Shown: in pieces, positions 1 to 5,044 of the stretch
Numbering within the stretch: the stretch's first letter is position 1
Layout: the number at the start of each line of letters is the position of its first letter
Assembly: GCA_018056205.1 (NCBI GenBank)
Contig: JAGPGC010000038.1
Span: forward strand, 1 to 8,683
Length of the DNA stretch: 8,683 bases
Direction of reading: 5' to 3'
DNA from: Candidatus Atribacteria bacterium
GTDB lineage: Bacteria; Atribacterota; Atribacteria; Atribacterales; Atribacteraceae
Program-made: the position numbers and the translations under genes
The notes under the pieces: model-generated
Told to the model about the DNA's origin: nothing
Seen by the model: only the letters and a program-made list of their open reading frames with translations
Databases searched by the model: none

Positions 1-2
1 TC

Positions 3-761
3 GATCGAGAACGAGGTATCTCCTTGTTCTGCTCTCAAATTAATGATTGGAGAAATGTTCCACTTCGGGAGCTTATGGAAAAGGAATTTCATCTCCCAGT
101 TTATATTGAAGGCAACACCAATTGTAAACTTTTAGCCGAAAGTCTTTTTGGTGCTGGGAGGAATTTTCAGAACCAGATTTATATTGACCTTTCCTATGGG
201 ATTGGCGCCAGTTTAATGACTCATGGTTCCTTTTATTATGGTGCTCAGGGATTAGCGGGTGAGTTAGGTCATGTTCAGTTTGATAAGAGTGGTCCAATTT
301 GCAGCTGCGGAAGCCGCGGCTGTTTGGAAATGTATGTTTCATCTTCTGCAGTAATGCGATCGGTAAAAAATGCTCTCCAGCACGGAGTTATTTCTCCCTA
401 CTTGGATCAGATTCGTGAAAATAGTGCTCATTTATCAATTCCAACCTTTATCAAAGCAGCAAAAGAAAGTGATAAATTTTGTTCCAATTTAGTAGAAGAG
501 ATGGGTCGAACCTTAGGTGAAGTGGTTGCGAATGTGGTGAACTTTTTTAATCCCGAAGCCATTCTCCTCGGTGGTGAGCTTGTCGATCTCGGCGACCTAA
601 TCATCAATCCAGTTAAAGGAACGGTACGCCGCCAATCTTTAGAATTAGCAACTCGGAACCTATCCTTTAAAATTGCTGAAATCAAAGATCGACCTGCAGC
701 TCGAGGAGCTGCTTCTTTAGTTCTCAACCAAGTATTTAAAGAAGTTAAGTTTTCTAATTAA
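3..761 (+). CDS. ROK-family protein, probable sugar-responsive transcriptional regulator (5' truncated)
   Basis: The reading frame is open to the left edge, so the true start lies outside and only about 252 C-terminal residues are present; the in-frame TTG at 24 is not a credible start because homologous sequence continues upstream of it. The ROK zinc-binding signature is clear: a Gly-His (His codon 270-272) followed by CSCGSRGCLE at 300-329. Also visible are the glycine-rich YGIGASLM segment and a C-terminal NPEAILLGGEL segment typical of the ROK/actin-like ATPase fold. In ROK sugar kinases the catalytic base is the Asp of an E-N-D-A-N motif; here the equivalent stretch (108-122) reads EGNTN, so the Asp is replaced by Asn. 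The following AESLFGAGR resembles E. coli Mlc (AEALFGASR). I infer a Mlc/NagC/XylR-type repressor whose N-terminal helix-turn-helix lies off the window. It converges on the NagB-like gene, which fits amino-sugar or sugar control. A kinase cannot be fully excluded without the N-terminus. Confidence 0.85.
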   Translation, partial: DRERGISLFCSQINDWRNVPLRELMEKEFHLPVYIEGNTNCKLLAESLFGAGRNFQNQIYIDLSYGIGASLMTHGSFYYGAQGLAGELGHVQFDKSGPICSCGSRGCLEMYVSSSAVMRSVKNALQHGVISPYLDQIRENSAHLSIPTFIKAAKESDKFCSNLVEEMGRTLGEVVANVVNFFNPEAILLGGELVDLGDLIINPVKGTVRRQSLELATRNLSFKIAEIKDRPAARGAASLVLNQVFKEVKFSN

Positions 762-803
762 CAAAGCCAAGTTTGATAAATCAAACATTAATAGATTTTT
801 AAA

Positions 804-835
804 AAATAAAGGGCGTAAATTTACGCCCTTTATTT
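804..835. terminator. Bidirectional intrinsic terminator, perfect 32-bp palindrome
   Basis: The arm AAATAAAGGGCGTAAA (804-819) is followed immediately by its exact reverse complement (820-835). This gives a GC core (GGGCGT/ACGCCC) flanked by A and T tracts, so an RNA from either strand forms a strong hairpin followed by a U-rich tail. It lies between the stop of the ROK gene (761) and the stop of the convergent NagB-like gene (855), the expected place for a shared terminator. A second small hairpin, GTTTGA-TAAA-TCAAAC at 771-786, precedes a T run at 796-800 and may assist termination of the + strand transcript. Confidence 0.85.
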
Positions 836-854
836 CACTATAGCAGTTTTATCT

Positions 855-1772
855 TTAAGCCATATGGATTTCTACGTTATCGGCTACACCACCCAGAAGG
901 GTGTAGGTTCCTGGAACAGTTTGCAGAAGAGAGGCTGGAACTAAAGTATTGACTGGACCATGGGCGGCCAAACGAGCAATAAACCTTTGCCAACTGACTC
1001 CACCCCCAAGGTATCCATCCAACCAGAAACTTCGATCCTTGGCTCCAACAATCTGAGCAGGACCGATGGTGTTGGCTTTAGGAGGAACCCAAGACCAATC
1101 TCCACTAAAAGAATGCAGAGCATTTTGCATGATAGTCATAGGATGAAGTTCAACACAGCGAGGTCCTTGTTTTTTATAAGTTTCCAAATCATCTCCAAAT
1201 TCAAATCCTAAATGAGCTTCCCAAAAAGCAATATGACCACACCAACCGACTCCACCATAGCAACAATCAGCACCACCAAGGTCTTCGATCATTTTTCCGT
1301 AGTCAGGAAGAACTTCTTTGGTAGGAAAGTGAATATTCTTGGTTTGAGGGCGCAATTCAGGTTTTATCCTGTTGAAAAAGTTCTCCCACATGGCTTTTTG
1401 GAACGAACCTGGCCAATCGATTGGAGCGGTATTGCCGTTTTCATCAGCATATTCATCCATGTTGAAAGTATGAACATTTTTCATTGAGAGGTTGAATTCA
1501 TTGATTAAACGAGCGGCAATTTCATACTGGGGTACAGGTCCAACCGGAAGAATTAAGACTAATTTTTCATTCATCTCGGCTGATTTTTTAATCCGGTTTA
1601 CCAGATCTAAAGCAAATTCGAGATAAAATTGATTGGGATCTTCAATGACTTTGATTTTAAAATCCGGATTGTGATGTTTGGTTAGGTCTTCCTTTTTGAT
1701 TTTCCGAACCCGTTCACATTCTTTCGCATCCCTAAAGGGAATAAAATTTGATAAACCATATTGAAAAGCCAT
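855..1772 (-). CDS. NagB-fold sugar isomerase/deaminase-like protein (glucosamine-6-phosphate deaminase family, atypical active site)
   Basis: 305 residues, somewhat longer than E. coli NagB (266). Family features are visible: FNMDEY at residues 103-108, where Asp106 matches the NagB proton-transfer Asp72, and GGVGWCGHIAFWE at 173-185, matching GGVGNDGHIAFNE. His180 and Glu185 match catalytic His143 and Glu148, but the position of Asp141 is Cys178 and the adjacent Asn is Trp177. The phosphate-binding loop LPTGGTP is replaced by LPVGPVP (75-81), and the NagB Arg172 position appears to be Ile214. The fold and family are therefore secure, but the substrate is not: it may act on a different or non-phosphorylated sugar derivative, or may not be a deaminase. 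The ATG is supported by a strong AAGGAGGT at 1779-1786, 6 nt upstream. It lies 86 bp downstream of the SuhB-like gene in the same direction, with its own candidate promoter, and converges on a ROK-type regulator. Confidence 0.8.
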   Translation of the reverse strand: MAFQYGLSNFIPFRDAKECERVRKIKKEDLTKHHNPDFKIKVIEDPNQFYLEFALDLVNRIKKSAEMNEKLVLILPVGPVPQYEIAARLINEFNLSMKNVHTFNMDEYADENGNTAPIDWPGSFQKAMWENFFNRIKPELRPQTKNIHFPTKEVLPDYGKMIEDLGGADCCYGGVGWCGHIAFWEAHLGFEFGDDLETYKKQGPRCVELHPMTIMQNALHSFSGDWSWVPPKANTIGPAQIVGAKDRSFWLDGYLGGGVSWQRFIARLAAHGPVNTLVPASLLQTVPGTYTLLGGVADNVEIHMA

Positions 1773-1796
1773 TTTGATACCTCCTTAAAATATTCG

Positions 1797-1826
1797 ATTT
1801 TAATTATTTTTTATCCTTTCTTTCAA
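1797..1826 (-). promoter_or_regulatory. Candidate sigma-70-type promoter for the NagB-like gene
   Basis: Read on the - strand, TTGAAA (1821-1826; 5 of 6 to the -35 consensus) is followed by an 18-nt spacer and TAAAAT (1797-1802; 5 of 6 to the -10 consensus). It sits 25 nt upstream of the start codon and just before the strong ribosome-binding site. The spacer is very A-rich. In such AT-rich DNA chance matches are common, so this is a moderate-confidence call. Confidence 0.45.
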
Positions 1827-1839
1827 ACCTTGAAAGGTT
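1826..1839. promoter_or_regulatory. Inverted repeat abutting the -35 of the NagB-like gene, possible operator
   Basis: AACCTT-GA-AAGGTT is a perfect 6-bp inverted repeat with a 2-bp centre. It touches the upstream edge of the proposed -35 box and lies between the SuhB-like stop and the NagB-like start. It is not followed by a U run in the transcribed direction, so it is a poor terminator. A regulator-binding site is an inference from position only. Confidence 0.3.
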
Positions 1840-1858
1840 AATTGATAAATCATTGTCT

Positions 1859-2659
1859 TTAATGATGCTCTGGTTCAGGAATTTCAAACTGGTTTAATTC
1901 ATCAAATAACTGTTGTTCGATGAGAGGGTTAATAGCAACTATTGACTGGCTGGCGGTCCCCCAGGACTTCTCGTTGATTTGTCGAACCTTGCCACCAACT
2001 TCCTCTAAAATGCAGACACCCGCTGCTACGTCATAAAATGAAACTCCCAGTTGAAAGTAGGCTTCAAACCGTCCGCAGGCTACATAAGCTATTCCCAAAG
2101 CAGCTGAACCAATAGCTCGTAAAGCTTGAGCACGGCAAAGTAAATGGTGATATACTGGTATAATAATATCGCAGCGGTTTTGCTCATGAGGAAACCCAGT
2201 TGAGAGAAGGCTTCGGCGAATATCTTTGACATCAGATAAACGGATGGGATTCCCGTTGAGATAAGCTCCACTTCCCCGCTCGGAATAAAAAGTTTCTCCA
2301 AATGAAGGTGAGTCAATCACGCCAATAACTGGGACTCCCTGATAATAGTACGCTAATGAAATACTATAGAGGGGAAGACCATGAACATAATTGGTAGTTC
2401 CATCGATGGGATCAAGCACCCAGGTAGAAGAAAAATCATTCAAAGGGTATCCACTTTCCTCTCCCCAGGTGACATCTTCTGGAAAACTCTTCTTAAGGGT
2501 TTTTAATATTAAATCCTGAGTTTCGCGATCGATATCGGTGACTATATCCATAGGACTGGTTTTATCTTCAATATGGCCAATAGATTGCTGTCGATCTCGA
2601 GCAATCTTACCAGCAATTTTTACTATTTCTAATCCTTTGGTAAGGCGATCATTAAACAT
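1859..2659 (-). CDS. suhB: Inositol-1-monophosphatase family protein (SuhB-like)
   Basis: 266 residues, the usual size for the family. It has the metal-binding motifs of the Mg-dependent, Li-sensitive phosphatase superfamily: WGEESG at residues 65-70, WVLDPIDGTTNYVHG at about 80-94 with the two metal-ligand aspartates, and the C-terminal FYDVAAG around Asp210, which corresponds to the usual W-D-x-A-x-G. RAIGSAAL at about 181-188 matches the family's R-x-x-G-S-x-A segment. The predicted reaction is hydrolysis of a sugar or inositol monophosphate; members of this family also act on fructose-1,6-bisphosphate or other phosphates, so the substrate is open. The frame stays open for 40 more codons upstream, but that extension has no family similarity and runs into dispersed repeat sequence. 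The ATG at 2657-2659 has GGAG at 2668-2671 and gives the normal family N-terminus, so it is chosen. The NagB-like gene follows 86 bp downstream. Confidence 0.9.
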   Translation of the reverse strand: MFNDRLTKGLEIVKIAGKIARDRQQSIGHIEDKTSPMDIVTDIDRETQDLILKTLKKSFPEDVTWGEESGYPLNDFSSTWVLDPIDGTTNYVHGLPLYSISLAYYYQGVPVIGVIDSPSFGETFYSERGSGAYLNGNPIRLSDVKDIRRSLLSTGFPHEQNRCDIIIPVYHHLLCRAQALRAIGSAALGIAYVACGRFEAYFQLGVSFYDVAAGVCILEEVGGKVRQINEKSWGTASQSIVAINPLIEQQLFDELNQFEIPEPEHH

Positions 2660-2665
2660 TTTTAA

Positions 2666-2672
2666 TTCTCCA
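2666..2672 (-). promoter_or_regulatory. Ribosome-binding site that fixes the SuhB-like start
   Basis: Read on the - strand, TGGAGAA with core GGAG (2668-2671) lies 8 nt upstream of the ATG at 2657-2659. It supports the 266-residue protein over the longer 306-codon open frame, whose first codons would be made from repeat DNA. Confidence 0.6.
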
Positions 2673-2730
2673 TTTCTATACAGTAAAAACAGTGATAAGT
2701 GATTAGTAAACATTGCTAAGTAAAAAATGT

Positions 2731-2768
2731 TGTCACCCTGAGTGGTGCTTTCCAGTGTGAAGATCTCG
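2731..2768 (+). repeat. GTCA-CTGAG dispersed repeat, diverged copy (orientation A)
   Basis: About 38 bp that aligns along its length with the reverse complement of the copies at 2841-2880 and 2891-2930: both have GTCA, CTGAG, GGTGCTTTCC and GTGA in the same order, with small substitutions between. Because it is inverted relative to those copies, a transcript across the region could fold this copy against either of them. Confidence 0.75.
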
Positions 2769-2779
2769 TCTGACGACAT

Positions 2780-2824
2780 CCGTCACCCTGAGGCTTCGTA
2801 TTTCGAAGCCGTGAGGGTCTCAGC
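2780..2824. repeat. GTCACCCTGAG-type repeat with internal hairpin
   Basis: The unit starts CCGTCACCCTGAGG and ends GAGGGTCTC. It contains an imperfect inverted repeat: ACCCTGAGGCTTCG (2785-2798) pairs with CGAAGCCGTGAGGGT (2804-2818) around a 5-nt loop with one small mismatch or bulge. It is related to its neighbours in the opening GTCA-CTGAG and the closing GTCTC, but its middle is different, so it is a distinct subfamily. Confidence 0.65.
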
Positions 2825-2840
2825 TTTATACTTTTAAAGG

Positions 2841-2880
2841 ATGGGATTCTCACGCGGGAAAGCACCGCTCAGAATGACGG
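2841..2880 (-). repeat. GTCATTCTGAG dispersed repeat, copy 1 of a direct pair
   Basis: A 40-bp unit reading, on the + strand, ATGGGATTCTCACGCGGG then AAAGCACCGCTCAGAATGACGG. It is 38 of 40 identical to the unit at 2891-2930, and the two start exactly 50 bp apart. It is inverted relative to the copy at 2731-2768. Its 3' end CTCAGAATGACGG recurs at 3095-3107. Confidence 0.85.
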
Positions 2881-2890
2881 AGTGGGGTCG

Positions 2891-2930
2891 ATGAGATTCT
2901 CACGCGGGAAAGCACCACTCAGAATGACGG
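2891..2930 (-). repeat. GTCATTCTGAG dispersed repeat, copy 2 of a direct pair
   Basis: Matches the unit at 2841-2880 except for G to A at the fourth base and G to A in CACC(G/A)CTC. The 10-bp segment between the two units has no counterpart elsewhere in the window. At this near-identity the pair looks like a recent tandem duplication or two insertions of one element. Confidence 0.85.
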
Positions 2931-2940
2931 AATGAAAAGA

Positions 2941-2983
2941 CACCCACCCCGTCGCAAGCGACACCCCTCCAAGGAGGGGAATT
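2941..2983. repeat. Double-hairpin repeat (GTCGC/GCGAC and CCCCTCC/GGAGGGG)
   Basis: Starts CACCCACCCC and contains two adjacent short hairpins: GTCGC-AA-GCGAC (2951-2962) and CCCCTCC-AA-GGAGGGG (2964-2979), then AATT. This architecture resembles a dispersed repeat I recall from several bacterial and candidate-phylum genomes, but only one copy is in this window. It has no U run, so it is not a standard terminator. Confidence 0.6.
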
Positions 2984-2992
2984 GATCCTCTA

Positions 2993-3074
2993 CTCTGTCT
3001 TTACTTCTCCCGCTCTCCCGCTCTCCCGCTCGGCGTATTTTGCCAATCCTCCCGCTCACCCGCTCTGTCTTTAC
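2993..3074. repeat. CTCCCGCT 8-mer repeats bracketed by a 12-bp direct repeat
   Basis: Three perfect tandem copies of CTCCCGCT lie at 3007-3014, 3015-3022 and 3023-3030. A fourth perfect copy is at 3049-3056, followed by the variant CACCCGCT at 3057-3064. The block is bracketed by CTCTGTCTTTAC at 2993-3004 and again at 3063-3074, the two copies starting 70 bp apart. The nested arrangement suggests duplication by slippage or recombination. Two inverted copies of the 8-mer family occur after glgB at 8139-8154. Confidence 0.8.
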
Positions 3075-3082
3075 GCCGTAGG

Positions 3083-3107
3083 CTCCTCACGCTCCTCAGA
3101 ATGACGG
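3083..3107 (-). repeat. Partial GTCATTCTGAG repeat
   Basis: Its 3' end, CTCAGAATGACGG (3095-3107), is identical over 13 bp to the ends of the copies at 2841-2880 and 2891-2930. The preceding bases, with two CTCCTCA/CTCCTCA-like blocks, do not match those copies, so this is either a truncated unit or a different subfamily. Confidence 0.6.
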
Positions 3108-3178
3108 AGAATAACAGCCCCCTTTTTCTTTAGCGCCATTATTTTTTTATCATCGGGCACTGTGAAGCAGCCCGAGAG

Positions 3179-4267
3179 TTATTCTCCAAAATATGTGCCG
3201 GTAGAGCGAGCAATCTGTAGTAAAGAATGATCTAAAGGTATGGTTTTGAGCTTTGTAATGGCTTTTTCAATGAGAACTGGTTCAATCTCATTACCACGAA
3301 GAGCTGGGAAAAAACCAAACTGCTCATGAGCAACTAAATCTACTGCAACTGCTCCAAAACGACTGGCAAGCAAACGATCGAAAGGAGTAGGAGACCCACC
3401 CCTCAATAGGTGACCAAGAACAACTACCCGGGTTTCAATACCGGTTCTTTCTTCGATCTCATTACCGACAACATACCCTATTCCACCCAAACGAATTTGG
3501 TCATGGCTTTCTTCAACTTTTCGTAATATGGTATAATTTCCACCTTGAGGTTTCGACCCCTCAGCGATGACTACTATGCTAAATTTCTTCCCAGCAGAAA
3601 TTCGTTTGCGAATTGAAAGACACACATTTTCAATATTATATGGAATCTCAGGAATGAGAATTACATCACCACCGCCGGCTATTCCAGAATAAAGTGCGAT
3701 CCATCCGGCATACCGTCCCATTACTTCTACTACCATAACCCGATGATGGGCTTGGGCAGTGGTATGAAGTCGGTCGATGGCATCAGTGGCAACCCATACT
3801 GCAGAATCAAAACCAAAAGTAAAATCAGTTTCCGATAAATCATTGTCAATGGTTTTTGGGACGCCTACTATACTTAATCCTTTTTTAATAAAACTATCGG
3901 AAATATGGAAAGTCCCGTCTCCACCAATAGTAATTAATGCCTGTAATCCCATAGAATGATAATTATCTATTGCTTCTTGAGAAAGATCTTTGAAACAGAG
4001 TTTCCCATATTCAGTGCAAGGGTATTTAAAAGGATTGGCTTTATTAGAGGTTCCCAAAATAGTTCCCCCTAAAGGCATTATTCCTGACACATCATTATAT
4101 TGTAAAGTTCTCCATCTTCCTTCGACTAATCCAGCAAAACCATCATAAATCCCATAAACTTCCATTTGATAGTCTATTATAGCTTTTTTTACCACGGCAT
4201 GTATAACGGCATTGATTCCTGGGCAGTCACCACCAGCACTGAGAACTCCAATTCGATGAATAGTCAT
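3179..4267 (-). CDS. pfkA: 6-phosphofructokinase, PfkA family (phosphoryl donor ATP or PPi uncertain)
   Basis: 362 residues, slightly longer than E. coli PfkA (320). It should phosphorylate fructose-6-phosphate to fructose-1,6-bisphosphate in glycolysis, in the cytoplasm. Motifs in order: GVLSAGGDCPGINA at residues 7-20 (nucleotide or PPi loop), IGGDGT at 114-119, PKTIDND at 137-143 with the catalytic Asp, MGR at 183-185, PEIP at 206-209 and GHLLRGG at 285-291 (sugar-phosphate site). The two donor-specificity positions disagree: Gly118 in GGDGT matches ATP enzymes, whereas Lys138 in PKTIDND matches PPi enzymes, the mixed type known from Dictyoglomus and other lineages. A PPi-dependent enzyme would be reversible. 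The ATG lies 10 nt after the stop of the cyclase gene; a GAGAGGTG Shine-Dalgarno at 4279-4286 overlaps that stop, so the two genes are probably cotranscribed and translationally linked. Confidence 0.93.
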   Translation of the reverse strand: MTIHRIGVLSAGGDCPGINAVIHAVVKKAIIDYQMEVYGIYDGFAGLVEGRWRTLQYNDVSGIMPLGGTILGTSNKANPFKYPCTEYGKLCFKDLSQEAIDNYHSMGLQALITIGGDGTFHISDSFIKKGLSIVGVPKTIDNDLSETDFTFGFDSAVWVATDAIDRLHTTAQAHHRVMVVEVMGRYAGWIALYSGIAGGGDVILIPEIPYNIENVCLSIRKRISAGKKFSIVVIAEGSKPQGGNYTILRKVEESHDQIRLGGIGYVVGNEIEERTGIETRVVVLGHLLRGGSPTPFDRLLASRFGAVAVDLVAHEQFGFFPALRGNEIEPVLIEKAITKLKTIPLDHSLLQIARSTGTYFGE

Positions 4268-4277
4268 ATCTCTTTTA

Positions 4278-4286
4278 TCACCTCTC
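4278..4286 (-). promoter_or_regulatory. pfk ribosome-binding site overlapping the cyclase stop codon
   Basis: Read on the - strand, GAGAGGTGA holds both the Shine-Dalgarno-like GAGAGGTG and the TGA stop of the upstream cyclase gene. The spacing to the pfk ATG is about 11 nt. Ribosomes finishing the cyclase therefore release on top of the pfk initiation region, an arrangement that favours coupled translation. Confidence 0.6.
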
Positions 4287-4952
4287 TAAAATTGCAACTG
4301 CTCTGGTAAAACTACTATCAATTCCTTCCACTCGATAAGGAAAGGCTAAAAACACAAAGGGTATGGTCGTAATTTGGTCTAAGCCATTCAAACCTTCGAT
4401 CAGCAAAACGTCCTTAGCCATGAGGATTTGATGAAATTCCCTGGTTTTTTCTATACTCTTGCCTAAATGGAAATAAGCGTCGATGCCCACCATTTTTACT
4501 TCATGGTCTCGAAGCCATATTCCTGCTTCTGGTGAGAAAGAAGGGAGCAATTCTATTTTACCGGTTTCTTTTACTTTTTTTAGGTTTTCTTTATCACAAT
4601 TCCGTCCGATAACAATATCACCTTTTTCAATTTTCTTTCCCAGTTGGATTTCAAGGAGGTCAGCGGTAACTTCATTGTTGGTTTCGCTGACCTCAAAAAA
4701 ATCACAGAACCAAGCGCGGCCACAAAAGGCTTCGAGGGGAAACTGTTCCAGATCTTTCCCCTTCTCAAAAAAATGTGCTGGACTTTCAATATGAGTTCCA
4801 ACGTGAGAATGAGTAAAGATTTCGTGTTTCCAGGTTCGATCTTGTAACAAACTTTTTTCAACCCGAAAAGGACGAGTCGGTGTTCCGGGTGGGACAATTT
4901 TCTGTGATAGGTCAATTAGCTCAAGATCTTCACTGGTAAATAAGTTTTTCAT
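4278..4952 (-). CDS. Putative metal-dependent cyclase/hydrolase (cyclase family, kynurenine formamidase-like fold)
   Basis: 224 residues, normal for the putative-cyclase family (Pfam PF04199), which includes bacterial kynurenine formamidase and isatin hydrolase. The signature His-x-Gly-Thr-His-x-(Asp/Glu)-x-Pro-x-His is present as HVGTHIESPAH at residues 50-60, and should bind Zn or Mn; the acidic position is Glu56 where KynB has Asp. The N-terminal IDLSQKIVPPGTP and the C-terminal FPYRVEGIDSSFTRAVA are also typical of the family. It probably hydrolyses an amide, lactam or lactone-like bond, but the substrate cannot be named. No tryptophan-catabolic gene is nearby, so kynurenine formamidase is not supported by context. 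The start is backed by AGGAGG at 4959-4964, 6 nt upstream. It leads a two-gene unit with pfk, an unexpected partner. Confidence 0.82.
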   Translation of the reverse strand: MKNLFTSEDLELIDLSQKIVPPGTPTRPFRVEKSLLQDRTWKHEIFTHSHVGTHIESPAHFFEKGKDLEQFPLEAFCGRAWFCDFFEVSETNNEVTADLLEIQLGKKIEKGDIVIGRNCDKENLKKVKETGKIELLPSFSPEAGIWLRDHEVKMVGIDAYFHLGKSIEKTREFHQILMAKDVLLIEGLNGLDQITTIPFVFLAFPYRVEGIDSSFTRAVAILER

Positions 4953-4968
4953 AACAATCCTCCTGGCA

Positions 4969-4997
4969 TTGGAATTCTATCAAGATTATTTTACAAT
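4969..4997 (+). promoter_or_regulatory. Candidate sigma-70-type promoter for the exonuclease-glgB unit
   Basis: TTGGAA (4969-4974) and TACAAT (4992-4997; 5 of 6 to the -10 consensus) are separated by 17 nt, the optimal spacing. It lies 47 nt upstream of the exonuclease ATG in a divergent intergenic region. No equally good promoter is visible for the opposite, cyclase-pfk, direction in the same 92 bp. Confidence 0.55.
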
Positions 4998-5044
4998 ATA
5001 AAAAGAAATATGAAACCACCATAACCCAGAAAGAAGGATATCCT

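Larger units (their letters stand above)
2660..3178. other. Gene-free, repeat-rich intergenic region between the pfk and SuhB-like genes
   Basis: These 519 bp contain no credible coding sequence on either strand. From about 2731 to 3110 they are filled with at least four kinds of repeat: GTCATTCTGAG/GTCACCCTGAG-type units in both orientations, a double hairpin unit with CCCCTCC/GGAGGGG arms, a tandem CTCCCGCT 8-mer, and a 12-bp direct repeat. The block is visibly more GC-rich than the flanking genes. I found no canonical intrinsic terminator for the pfk gene here: a TCGGGC/GCCCGA hairpin just past the pfk stop (about 3153-3175) is followed, in the transcribed direction, by an A-rich and not a U-rich tail. 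The AT-rich stretch 2673-2730 upstream of the SuhB-like gene must hold its promoter if it has its own, but no match there is convincing. Confidence 0.8.

Noticed and set aside
24..761. ROK gene starting at the TTG at position 24
   Set aside because: The frame continues upstream to the window edge with residues (DRERGIS) that fit the ROK fold, so the gene is truncated and does not start there.
960..1487. Open frames on the + strand across the NagB-like gene
   Set aside because: They are antisense to a gene with clear family motifs and a strong ribosome-binding site, and their translations show no domain-like features.
2660..2779. A 40-codon N-terminal extension of the SuhB-like frame
   Set aside because: It has no similarity to the family, its first codons are made from dispersed repeat sequence, and the internal ATG at 2657-2659 has its own ribosome-binding site and gives the standard family length.
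2841..2930. Possible CRISPR-like array from the two 40-bp direct repeats
   Set aside because: Only two units, separated by 10 bp, with other copies inverted or truncated and no cas genes; this is dispersed-repeat architecture.
3153..3175. TCGGGC/GCCCGA hairpin just after the pfk stop as an intrinsic terminator
   Set aside because: In the transcribed (-) direction the hairpin is followed by an A-rich and not a U-rich tail; the T run is on the wrong side.
4483..4915. Overlapping open frames on both strands across the cyclase gene
   Set aside because: Low-complexity translations in the shadow of a family-recognisable gene with a good start.
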